This document shows positions 34,914-42,685 of a DNA stretch of 64,000 nt, one piece after another. The translations under genes and the position numbers were made by a program. The first letter of the stretch is position 1, and every line of letters begins with the position of its first letter. The stretch lies in contig NZ_CANRMB010000001.1 of NCBI RefSeq assembly GCF_947631635.1, forward strand, positions 248,001 to 312,000, given 5' to 3'. A model generated the notes under the pieces. It made no database searches. It was not told the DNA's origin and saw only the letters and a program-made list of their open reading frames with translations. Origin of the DNA: an uncultured Dysosmobacter sp. GTDB taxonomy: Bacteria; Bacillota; Clostridia; Oscillospirales; Oscillospiraceae.

Positions 34914-37061
34914 ATGGCTCCGAAGGATACGAATGATTTATATGAGACACTGACGGGCGGGACCGACGTGCCTCCCGCGGCGGAGGAGTTTTCCCTGGAG
35001 GAGATCCTGGCGGAGTACGGCGGGAGCCTGGAACAGCACCTGCTGCAGGACGCGGACCGGGAGACGGCACCAAAGCAGGCCCCTCCCAAAGCGCCGGAGG
35101 CGCGGCCCTCCCGGACACCGCCCCGCCAGGAGAGCGCGCCGGAGAAGGAACCGGACCCCGCGCTGGAGGCAGAGCGCCTGCGCCAGGAGGCCAGGGACAA
35201 GCTGCTGGCCCAGGCGGTGGACCTGGAAAAGCTGGAGCGGGAGCTGCCCCGGGCGCCGCGGCCCATCTCCCTGGAGGAGGTCGTGGGCAATACGGTGGAA
35301 GCCGTGATGGAGGAGCGGGAGGCGGAACCCCTGCTGAAACCCCGGCGGGGCCTGTTCTCCCGGCGGAAGCTGGAGGAGACGGAGGAGCTTTACGCCCGGC
35401 CGGAGTCGGAGGAGGAAGCGGCGGAAGCAGAGGAGATCGGACCGGAGCTGGAGCCCTTTGAGGCGTCGGCGGACTACCGGGCGGAATATAAGAGCCGGAA
35501 GAGCACGCTGCCTCTGGCGGCGTTCCTGGCCCTGGTGCCCACGGCCCTGCTGAGCGCGGAGCGGTATGGCGTCACAGTCCCCTATTGGTCGGGGGACGCA
35601 AAGGTCCAGAGCCTGTTTTTGCTGGCGTGCCTGGCCCTGGTGTCGCTGCTGTGCCGGAAGGTATTCGCCAAGGGGGCGGAGATGCTGGCGCGGAAGCGCT
35701 GCACTAGCGAGCTGCTGATCTCCGTATCGGCGTTGGCGGCGGCGGCGGACTGCGCGGCCCGCCTGCTGCTGCCGGAGCGGAGCGCCGCCATGCCCTATGC
35801 GTCCATCAGCTGCCTGGCCCTGGTGTTCGCCCTGTGGGGAGACAGCCGGGAGAGCCGGGGGATGTACGACACCTTCCGGGCCGCGGCGGTGGACGACGAG
35901 CCGCCGTATCTGGTCACGGAGACGGAGCGGGGGGCCTGCAAGCAGCGGGGGGCGGTCCCGGGTTTTTACACCACCGCCATGCGGGATGACGCCGCCACCC
36001 TGTGGCAGACGGCCATGCTGCCGGTGGTCCTGGTGGCGTCTATCGTGTTCGCCGGCCTCAGCTCCCTGGGGCAGGGACGGGGCAGCGACTTTCTGCTGAA
36101 CTGGTCCGCCATCCTGGCGGGGGGAGCCACCTTTGCGCTGCCCCTCTGCTGGGGCCTGCCCTGGTCGAAGCTGGCCCGGCACCTGCAAAAGGCCGGCTGT
36201 GCCGTGGCGGGCTGGTCCGGCGCGGAGAAGGTCAGCCGCCGGAGGAGCATGATCGTGACGGACACGGACTTGTTCCCGCCGGGGACCATGCAGCTCAACG
36301 GCGTGAAGGTCTACGGCGAGGAGTTGCAGAAGGCGGTGTCCTACGCCGCCTCCATGGCCCGGGCTGCGGGCTGCGGCCTGGAGCGGCTGTTTGACGGCCT
36401 GCTGCGGGGAGAGCTGGGCCACTATGAAAAGGTGGACGATTTCAGCTTCTATGAGGAGGGCGGCTACTCCGCGGCGATCCGTGGAGAGTCGGTGCTGCTG
36501 GGCACCGCGTCCTTCATGCGGAAGATGGAGGTGCGCCTGCCCGGCGACATCAACCTAAAGACCGGCATTTTCCTGGCGGTGGACCGCCAGCTGGCCGCGG
36601 TATTCGCGGTGAAGTACAATCCGTCGGAAAACGTGGACTTCGCCCTGCGGATGATGAGGCGCAGCCATATCACGCCCATCCTGGCGGCACGGGACCCCAA
36701 CATCACCCCGGCGCTGCTGAAGCGCAAATTCCACAAGGGCGTGAAGGTGGAGTATCCGGACCTGACCACCCGGGTGGCCTTCAGCGAGGTGGAGCAGGAC
36801 CGGGGACTGCCCCGGGCGCTGCTGTTCCGGGAGGGCCTGCTGCCCTATGCGGAGACGGTGGCTGGAAGCCGCCGCCTGTGCAAGTCCGTCCGCCGGGCCA
36901 CGGCGCTGTCCATCCTGGGCAGCGCGGCGGGAACGCTGCTGGCCTTCTATCTGGTGTTCCAGGGAAAGTACGACCTGCTGACGCCGCTGGCGCTGGAGAT
37001 GTTTTTGCTCCTGTGGACCCTGCCGGTGCTGGTGATGGCGGACTGGACGGGGAGATATTAA
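34914..37061 (+). CDS. Degenerate P-type-ATPase-like membrane protein (pseudo-enzyme)
   Basis: A 715-residue protein with an acidic, disordered N-terminus (~1-195, with FSLEEILAEYG) and a heavy-metal-ATPase layout: helices at ~202-310 (four), ~362-381, ~393-417, then a cytoplasmic region and two C-terminal helices (~660-711). LPLCWGLPWSKLARHLQKAG ... GAEKVSRRRSMIVTDTDLFPPG aligns in order with the CPCALGLATP ... VFDKTGTLT stretch of metal ATPases, GESVLLGTASFM with the N-domain, and PILAARDPNIT with LTGDN. The TGES actuator loop, DKTGT and GDGxND are all absent. I infer a non-catalytic relative. It is probably co-transcribed with rlmB; role unknown. The TAA stop abuts a MITE-like repeat. Confidence 0.75.
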   Translation: MAPKDTNDLYETLTGGTDVPPAAEEFSLEEILAEYGGSLEQHLLQDADRETAPKQAPPKAPEARPSRTPPRQESAPEKEPDPALEAERLRQEARDKLLAQAVDLEKLERELPRAPRPISLEEVVGNTVEAVMEEREAEPLLKPRRGLFSRRKLEETEELYARPESEEEAAEAEEIGPELEPFEASADYRAEYKSRKSTLPLAAFLALVPTALLSAERYGVTVPYWSGDAKVQSLFLLACLALVSLLCRKVFAKGAEMLARKRCTSELLISVSALAAAADCAARLLLPERSAAMPYASISCLALVFALWGDSRESRGMYDTFRAAAVDDEPPYLVTETERGACKQRGAVPGFYTTAMRDDAATLWQTAMLPVVLVASIVFAGLSSLGQGRGSDFLLNWSAILAGGATFALPLCWGLPWSKLARHLQKAGCAVAGWSGAEKVSRRRSMIVTDTDLFPPGTMQLNGVKVYGEELQKAVSYAASMARAAGCGLERLFDGLLRGELGHYEKVDDFSFYEEGGYSAAIRGESVLLGTASFMRKMEVRLPGDINLKTGIFLAVDRQLAAVFAVKYNPSENVDFALRMMRRSHITPILAARDPNITPALLKRKFHKGVKVEYPDLTTRVAFSEVEQDRGLPRALLFREGLLPYAETVAGSRRLCKSVRRATALSILGSAAGTLLAFYLVFQGKYDLLTPLALEMFLLLWTLPVLVMADWTGRY

Positions 37062-37223
37062 GAGCCTATCCGCAAATAATGCGTATACGTCTTGCGGCCA
37101 TATTTAGCGTCATACTGCGTCGCTTTTCCTTGCCGGGCGATAGCCCGCCTGCGGAAAATCTCCTTATCTGGCGAAAAATCTGTCTCGCAATCCGCATATG
37201 CCTTATTTAAGGATAGGCTCTAA
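37059..37223. repeat. MITE-like repeat, family 1 copy B (AGAGCYTATCC ends)
   Basis: A ~165-bp element with inverted ends TTAAGAGCCTATCC and GGATAGGCTCTAA. Read on the minus strand, its GGATTGCGAGACAGATTTTTCG corresponds to GATTGTGCCGAAGCTTTTCG of copy A. The upstream gene's TAA is formed by the element's first bases. Confidence 0.7.
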
Positions 37224-37226
37224 GAG

Positions 37227-37340
37227 CCGAGACAGGTGTGGAGGGTTTGACCGTCCGGCAGAGGCCGTATCTACCCCCGCGGGATATCAAAGAGACCGCA
37301 GGATCCCCCGAACTATAGCGGGTGCGGGCACCGCTTTTTG
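37227..37340 (+). other. Unassigned 114-nt segment ending in an intrinsic terminator
   Basis: A GC-rich segment between two repeats, ending in the stem GCGGGTGC / GCACCGC (37318-37334) followed by TTTTT. It could be a small RNA or a remnant of a gene 3' end; one frame stays open for about 33 codons without a start. I matched no known RNA family by eye. Confidence 0.3.
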
Positions 37341-37348
37341 GATACCGG

Positions 37349-37387
37349 TGTCCCGGCCAAGCGAAACTTGGCCGGGACAGATTTTAT
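37349..37387. terminator. Strong terminator hairpin
   Basis: A perfect 13-bp stem TGTCCCGGCCAAG / CTTGGCCGGGACA with a CGAAA loop and GATTTTAT tail, immediately before a family 2 repeat. Confidence 0.75.
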
Positions 37388-37567
37388 AATCAAATTACTT
37401 GAAACGTGATCAATTCACGTTTCAAGTGTCACAGCGCATGTGTGCTGTGACAGGCCGCGGTCCGCGGCCTTGATTTGCATTTCATCGTCAATCGCTGTGC
37501 GCTTTCCGCGCAGCGGGCATCGCCCGCTTGAAAAATCCCATGGGATTTTTCAAGTGAATGGACTATA
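37385..37567. repeat. Hairpin-rich MITE-like repeat, family 2 copy 3 (inverted relative to copy 2)
   Basis: A 183-bp element with ends TATAATCAAATTACTTG and CAAGTGAATGGACTATA, the same length as copy 2 and its reverse complement over most of its body (shared GCCGCGG hairpin, GATTTGCATTTCAT core, GCGGGCATCGCCCGC hairpin). The outer stem has changed sequence but kept pairing (CTTGAAACGTG / CACGTTTCAAG), which suggests selection for structure. Confidence 0.82.
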
Positions 37568-37677
37568 TTTTCCTGAAAAAAGCCGCTGTCAGCGGCTTTT
37601 TCTTTTGCGTCTGTGACAAAATTTTGCGGAGTTTTTTTGCGTTCCTGCCCAAAATGTGGAACCTGCCAAAATTTTAG

Positions 37678-37706
37678 TTGTATTGCCTCCGCAAACGTTG
37701 TATAAT
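37678..37706 (+). promoter_or_regulatory. Promoter of the EF-G-like gene
   Basis: TTGTAT and TATAAT with 17-nt spacing, about 100 nt before the start codon. Confidence 0.7.
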
Positions 37707-37806
37707 TTCTACATTAGGCAATTCGGACGACCGTCGAATGAACCTATTGCGGCCCGCCCATAACGGCGGCCCGCTTTGACAGTATCACATAAGGAGTGGA
37801 AAGATC

Positions 37807-39879
37807 ATGAGCTATTCAGTACAAAACATCCGTAACGTCTGCCTGCTGGGCCACAGCGGCAGCGGCAAGACCGCCCTGGCGGAGAGCCTGCTCTATATGA
37901 CCGGCGCCATCGACCGGATGGGCCGCGCGGCGGACGGCAACACCGTCTGCGACTACGATCCCGAGGAGACCAAGCGGCAGATCTCCCTCTCCACCGCTGT
38001 GGCGCCTCTGGAGTACAAGGGCTGCCGCATCAACGTGCTGGACACCCCGGGCGCCTTCGATTTCTCCGGCGAGGTCATGGAGGCCCTCCGGGCCGCTGAC
38101 GCCGCCGTTATCGTCTGCTCCGCCAAGGACGGCATCTCCGTGGGCCTGGAAAAGGCCTGGAAATACTGCGAGGAGCGGAATATGCCCCGTTTCGTCTATA
38201 TCTCCAAGACCGACGAGGACAACAGCGACTACAACGCCACCTTCGAGGCCCTGCGTGAGCGCTTCGGCAAGAAGATCGCCCCCGTGGTGGTGCCCATCTG
38301 GGACGCGGACAAGAAGGTCACCGGCATCATCGATGTGCTGAACAAGCGCGCCTATGAGATGCAGAACCTGAAGCGGGTGGAGATCGAGGTCCCCGCCGAC
38401 AAGGTGGACGTCATCACCGAGTTCAACGACGCCCTGAAGGAATCCGTGGCCGAGACCAGCGAGGAGTTCATGGACAAGTTCTTCGGCGGCGAGGACTTCA
38501 CCTACGCCGAGATGATCCAGGGCCTGCGCCAGGGCGTGCGGGAGCTGAGCCTGTTCCCCGTGCTGTGCGGCTCCGCCGTCAACTGCATGGGCTCCCTGAT
38601 GCTGATGGACAACATCGTGGACCTGCTGCCCAACCCCATGGAGGGCAACTACCACAAGGCCACCAAGGCCGACGGCGAGACCGAGGAATTCGTGGTCTCT
38701 CCCGGCGGCGTGCCCACCGCGTTCGTGTTCAAGACCATCTCCGACCAGTACGGAAAGTACTCCTTCGTGAAGGTCCTCTCCGGCAATATCACCCCCGATA
38801 TGCCCATGGTCAACTCCCGCACCGGCGCGTCTGAAAAGCTGGGCCGCCTGTATGTCATGCGGGGCAAAAAGACCACCGAGGTCAAGGAGCTGGACTGCGG
38901 TGACATCGGCGTCATCGCCAAGATGGACAAGGTCAAGACCGGCGACACCCTGTGCGACGCCCGTAAGGTCGTTGCCCTGAAGAGCATCCCCTTCGCGGAG
39001 CCCTGCTACTCTGTGGCCATCTCCCCCAAGACCCGCGGCCAGGAGGACAAGGTGGCCCAGGGCCTGGCCCGCCTCAATGAGGAGGACCCCTCCTTCTCCG
39101 TGGTCAACAACGCCGAGACCCACCAGATGGTCCTCTCCGGTGCCGGCGACATGCAGATCGACGTGCTGGTCAGCAAGCTCAAGAGCCGCTTCAATGTGGA
39201 GACGGAGCTGAAGCCCACCCGCGTGGCCTACCGTGAGAAGATCCGCAAGACCGTCCAGAAGCAGGGCCGCCACAAGAAGCAGACCGGCGGCAGCGGCCAG
39301 TTCGGCGATGTGTGGATCCGCTTTGAGCCTCAGACGGAGCAGGACGACATGATCTTCGCCGAGGAAGTGTTCGGCGGCTCCGTGCCCAAGAACTTCTTCC
39401 CCGCGGTGGAAAAGGGCCTGCGGGAGGCCTGCGTCCACGGTCCGCTGGCCGGTTATCCGGTGGTGAACCTGAAGGCGGTCCTGTACGATGGCTCCTACCA
39501 TCCCGTGGACTCCTCCGAGATCGCCTTTAAGACCGCCGCGCAGCTGGCCTTCAAGGCCGCTCTGCCCGAGGCCAGCCCCGTTCTGCTGGAGCCCGTGGGC
39601 GAGCTGAAGGTCACCGTGCCTGACAGCTACATGGGCGACGTCATCGGCGATTTGAACAAGCGCCGGGGCCGTGTCATGGGCATGGACCCCACCGGCGACG
39701 GCAGCCAGGTGATCTCCGCCGAGGTCCCCATGGCCGAAATGGGCAGCTATGCCATCGACCTGCGGTCCATGACCCAGAGCCGCGGCAGCTTCACCCTTCA
39801 CTTCATCCGCTACGAGGACTGCCCCCCCGCGGCACAGGAGAAAGCCATCGCTGAGGCCAAGGCACTGGCTGAGGCATAA
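37807..39879 (+). CDS. Elongation factor G-like translational GTPase (EF-G paralogue)
   Basis: A 690-residue protein with all EF-G domains. The P-loop is GHSGSGKTAL instead of the canonical GHIDAGKT, the G3 motif is DTPGAFDF and the specificity motif is SKTD in place of NKxD, which separates it from housekeeping FusA and fits the EF-G2-like group found as a second copy in many Firmicutes. Domain IV includes KQTGGSGQFGDV and domain V ends PMAEMGSYAIDLRSMTQSRGSF. Strong C-ending codon bias, a consensus promoter and its own terminator suggest high expression. The exact role (ribosome recycling, stress, unknown) is not settled. Confidence 0.88.
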   Translation: MSYSVQNIRNVCLLGHSGSGKTALAESLLYMTGAIDRMGRAADGNTVCDYDPEETKRQISLSTAVAPLEYKGCRINVLDTPGAFDFSGEVMEALRAADAAVIVCSAKDGISVGLEKAWKYCEERNMPRFVYISKTDEDNSDYNATFEALRERFGKKIAPVVVPIWDADKKVTGIIDVLNKRAYEMQNLKRVEIEVPADKVDVITEFNDALKESVAETSEEFMDKFFGGEDFTYAEMIQGLRQGVRELSLFPVLCGSAVNCMGSLMLMDNIVDLLPNPMEGNYHKATKADGETEEFVVSPGGVPTAFVFKTISDQYGKYSFVKVLSGNITPDMPMVNSRTGASEKLGRLYVMRGKKTTEVKELDCGDIGVIAKMDKVKTGDTLCDARKVVALKSIPFAEPCYSVAISPKTRGQEDKVAQGLARLNEEDPSFSVVNNAETHQMVLSGAGDMQIDVLVSKLKSRFNVETELKPTRVAYREKIRKTVQKQGRHKKQTGGSGQFGDVWIRFEPQTEQDDMIFAEEVFGGSVPKNFFPAVEKGLREACVHGPLAGYPVVNLKAVLYDGSYHPVDSSEIAFKTAAQLAFKAALPEASPVLLEPVGELKVTVPDSYMGDVIGDLNKRRGRVMGMDPTGDGSQVISAEVPMAEMGSYAIDLRSMTQSRGSFTLHFIRYEDCPPAAQEKAIAEAKALAEA

Positions 39880-39888
39880 GGATATGTC

Positions 39889-39927
39889 TAAAAACATGGG
39901 AAGCCGCAGGGCTTCCCATGTTTTTGA
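39889..39927 (+). terminator. Intrinsic terminator
   Basis: A 15-bp stem AAAACATGGGAAGCC / GGGCTTCCCATGTTTT with terminal Ts, 10 nt after the EF-G-like stop. Confidence 0.92.
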
Positions 39928-40071
39928 AAAGAGGAAGATCGCTGTTTTTGAACTTTTTATGAAATCCTGCCAAATTTTGCGAAAAGTTGCAAAAGCAACT
40001 AGCATATATTCAAATATCCTGATATACTCATATCACTCAAAAAGAGACAACACAAGAAGTTGATCAGACGA

Positions 40072-40086
40072 TTATTAAAATAATAA
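40072..40086. promoter_or_regulatory. Candidate PerR/Fur-type palindrome before rubrerythrin
   Basis: TTATTAAAATAATAA is a near 7-1-7 palindrome similar to PerR boxes (TTATAATNATTATAA). It lies between the presumed start site and the AAGGAGG RBS of the peroxide-reducing rubrerythrin. Confidence 0.35.
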
Positions 40087-40100
40087 GGAGGATCATTGTT

Positions 40101-40667
40101 ATGAAAAAATGGGTCTGCCAGGTTTGCGGTTATGTGTTCGAGGGCGAGAATCCCCCCGAGAAGTGCCCCCAGTGCGGCGTTCCCGCCTCTAAGTTCACCG
40201 AGCAGAAGGGCGAGATGAGCTGGGCTGCCGAGCATGTTCTGGGCGTGGGCAAGTCCTTCGGCGCCGACGTTCCCGAGGAGGTCAAGAAGGAGATCATCGA
40301 CGGTCTGAACGCCAACTTCATGGGCGAGTGCACCGAGGTTGGCATGTATCTGGCCATGGCTCGCGTGGCCCACCGCGAGGGCTATCCCGAGATCGGTGAG
40401 TACTGGCGCCGTGCCGCCCTGGAAGAGGCTGAGCACGCCGCCAAGTTTGCCGAGCTGCTGGGCGACGTCCTGACCGACAGCACCAAGAAGAACCTGGAGA
40501 TGCGCGTGGAGGCCGAGAACGGCGCCACCGAGGGCAAGTTCCAGCTGGCCAAGCTGGCGAAGCAGTACAATCTCGATGCTATCCATGATACCGTTCATGA
40601 GATGGCGCGCGACGAAGCGAGACACGGCAAGGCTTTCGCCGGCCTGCTGAAGCGCTATTTCGGCTGA
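40101..40667 (+). CDS. Reverse rubrerythrin (N-terminal rubredoxin domain)
   Basis: A 188-residue peroxide-scavenging protein. The rubredoxin iron site comes first ([10 protein letters not shown] ... CPQCGVP), then a ferritin-like four-helix diiron domain with the ligand pairs in [39 protein letters not shown] and DEARHGKAF. This order marks reverse rubrerythrin, which in clostridia reduces H2O2 and O2 with NADH-derived electrons. Highly biased codons and an AAGGAGG RBS suggest abundant expression. It is cytoplasmic and monocistronic. Confidence 0.95.
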   Translation: MKKWVCQVCGYVFEGENPPEKCPQCGVPASKFTEQKGEMSWAAEHVLGVGKSFGADVPEEVKKEIIDGLNANFMGECTEVGMYLAMARVAHREGYPEIGEYWRRAALEEAEHAAKFAELLGDVLTDSTKKNLEMRVEAENGATEGKFQLAKLAKQYNLDAIHDTVHEMARDEARHGKAFAGLLKRYFG

Positions 40668-40680
40668 TTTTATCTACATC

Positions 40681-40716
40681 TGGAAGGTGGGCAGAAATGC
40701 CCGCCTTCTTTTTGCG
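40681..40716 (+). terminator. Terminator after rubrerythrin
   Basis: The stem GAAGG.GGGC / GCCC.CCTTC with a GAAA-type loop and TTTTT tail. A second hairpin (GGGGGGCG / CGCCCCC then ATTTTT, 40798-40828) follows. Confidence 0.8.
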
Positions 40717-40951
40717 GAAAAAAGTGCGCTTTCCATTTCGGCGCTCAAATGAAACAGGGGAAAGTGGATTTTGAAAAGGCGGAATATAAATGAACGTGGG
40801 GGGCGAGTCAGGCGCCGCCCCCATTTTTCATGCTTGAAAAGCCAGCAGGACCGGCAATTCTACGTTCCGCAGACAAAATCCAGCCCCCGGGGATGGTCAA
40901 ATCCTGCCGGATATGCCATACTGGGAGCAGAAAGGAAAGGAGCGTGGGGCG

Positions 40952-41950
40952 ATGGACACCATGAAGACAGGGGCTTACCTGGCGATGCTGCGCAAGGCCC
41001 GGGGACAGACCCAGCAGGAGGCGGCCGAACAGCTGGGCGTCTCCAACAAGACCATCAGCAAATGGGAATCCGGCGGCGGACTTCCGGATATCACCGTGCT
41101 GCCCGCCCTGGCGGAGCTGTACGGCATCACGGTTGACGACATCCTGGCGGGGGAGACCCTGACGGAGCGGCGGCGGACCCTTTTGGAGGGGGAGACGGCG
41201 GCCCGGAAAAAGCGCCTGCTGGTCCGCCTGCGGACGCGGTTCGACGTGTGCCTTGCCATCTCCCTGGCGCTGGCGGGGCTGGCATTTTTGGCGCTCCCCT
41301 ACGTCTCCCTGGCGGCGCTGCCCCTCTCTGCCGCGGCGGTATGGGTGGGGTACATCCTGGTCTCCCATCCCATCCGCTACGGGGATGTAAAAGCGGACGC
41401 GGACTTGTGGCGGAATCTCTACCAGAAGCTGCTGGCGGCCTCCGCCGTCCAGTGGGGCGCGTTTCTGGCGCGGAGCCACTATGGAAGCCAGTCGATGGAT
41501 TGGGAGAGGGGCGGCGTTGTCTGGGCCTATGACGACTGGAAGCCGGTGGCGTTCTGCGCCGGACTGCTGGCGCTGTACGCCGTATTCCAATGGAGGCTGA
41601 AGCGGACGGCGGGGGCGGAGCTGCTGCCCGGCCCGTGGAAGATGTGGCTGGCCTGGGGGTTCTGGGCAGTGTGCTTTCTGGCGCTGTGGACCCTGGCGGA
41701 CGGCCGGTATGACCAGGCCATGACGCCCTGGATCAACAAATACGGCATGGATGTATTCCAGGACAGCCGCTTTGAGCATTGGCCCAAACTGCGGGCAGTC
41801 CGGGACGAGGAGCTGCTGCCCTATGTCTGGGCGCGGCGGGGCGTGCTGGCCGCGGGGACCGCCGCCGGACTGGGCCTGCTGGGCTGGACAGCGCGCAGAT
41901 GGAGCCGCCGCAAAAAACCCAAAGAACCTCTTGCGGCCCCGCAGAAATGA
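40952..41950 (+). CDS. XRE-type HTH protein fused to a multi-span membrane domain
   Basis: A 332-residue protein. Residues ~1-65 are an XRE HTH (TGAYLAMLRKARGQTQQEAAEQLGVSNKTISKWESGGGLPD), followed by a linker and about six hydrophobic segments (for example CLAISLALAGLAFLALPYVSLAALPLSAAAVWVGYIL). ATG at 40952 has AAAGGAG 9 nt upstream. HTH-membrane proteins of this type in Firmicutes are thought to sense membrane conditions. The HAD phosphatase gene starts 37 nt later and may be co-transcribed. Confidence 0.85.
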   Translation: MDTMKTGAYLAMLRKARGQTQQEAAEQLGVSNKTISKWESGGGLPDITVLPALAELYGITVDDILAGETLTERRRTLLEGETAARKKRLLVRLRTRFDVCLAISLALAGLAFLALPYVSLAALPLSAAAVWVGYILVSHPIRYGDVKADADLWRNLYQKLLAASAVQWGAFLARSHYGSQSMDWERGGVVWAYDDWKPVAFCAGLLALYAVFQWRLKRTAGAELLPGPWKMWLAWGFWAVCFLALWTLADGRYDQAMTPWINKYGMDVFQDSRFEHWPKLRAVRDEELLPYVWARRGVLAAGTAAGLGLLGWTARRWSRRKKPKEPLAAPQK

Positions 41951-41987
41951 TGATAGAATTTTCCCCATAATAGAAGGGAAGATCGTC

Positions 41988-42650
41988 ATGTATCACTATA
42001 TCTTTTTTGATCTGGACGGCACGCTGACCGATTCCAAGGAGGGCATCCTCAACTGCCTGCGGTATGCCCTGGAGAAAATGGGGGAGCCGGTGCCGCCGGA
42101 GGAGACCCTGATCCAGTTCATCGGTCCGCCGCTGCAGGATTCCTTTATGCGCTTCTGCGGCTTTGACGAGGATAAAGCCCTGCGGGGCATCGCGCTGTTC
42201 CGGGAGCGGTACGCTCCCATCGGCAAGTTTGAAAACGCCGCCGCGCCGGGGATGCCGGAGCTGTGCCGGCGGCTGAAGGCGCAGGGCTATGTGCTGGCGC
42301 TGGCGTCCTCCAAGCCGGAGGAGCTGTGCGTGCCCATCTGCGGGAAATTCGGATTCACGCCCTCCATGGAGACGATCACAGGCAGCCCGCCCCTGGGGGA
42401 TTGGAGCAAGGCCGACGTGATCCGGGAGACCATGCGGCGCCTGGGCCTGACAGAGGCCGACAAGCCGTCCATCCTGATGGTGGGCGACCGGGAGTTCGAC
42501 GTGCTGGGCGCGAAGGAGTGCGGCATCGACTGCGTGGGCGTGGAGTTTTTCGGCTACGCCGGCCCGGGAGAGCTGGAGAAGGCCGGCGCCGTGGCGGTGG
42601 TCCGGACGGCAGAGGAGCTGGAACGCTTTATTCAGGAACACGGTATATAA
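41988..42650 (+). CDS. HAD-superfamily phosphatase (Gph/PhnX-like)
   Basis: A 220-residue hydrolase of HAD subfamily I. Motif I is FFDLDGTLTDS (nucleophile Asp), motif II lies in ALASSKPEE, motif III around KADVIRETM and motif IV is MVGDREFDVLGAK. A helical cap sits at ~15-85. It resembles phosphoglycolate phosphatases and 5'-nucleotidases; the exact substrate cannot be assigned. The start is set by the homologous MYHYIFFDLDG; the longer ORF overlaps the HTH gene. Confidence 0.87.
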   Translation: MYHYIFFDLDGTLTDSKEGILNCLRYALEKMGEPVPPEETLIQFIGPPLQDSFMRFCGFDEDKALRGIALFRERYAPIGKFENAAAPGMPELCRRLKAQGYVLALASSKPEELCVPICGKFGFTPSMETITGSPPLGDWSKADVIRETMRRLGLTEADKPSILMVGDREFDVLGAKECGIDCVGVEFFGYAGPGELEKAGAVAVVRTAEELERFIQEHGI

Positions 42651-42680
42651 AAAGACATCCCCTGTATGGGGATGTCTTTT
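42650..42680. terminator. Bidirectional terminator
   Basis: A 13-bp stem AAAAGACATCCCC / GGGGATGTCTTTT lies between the convergent HAD and SLH-protease genes. Confidence 0.9.
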
Positions 42681-42685
42681 CGTAT

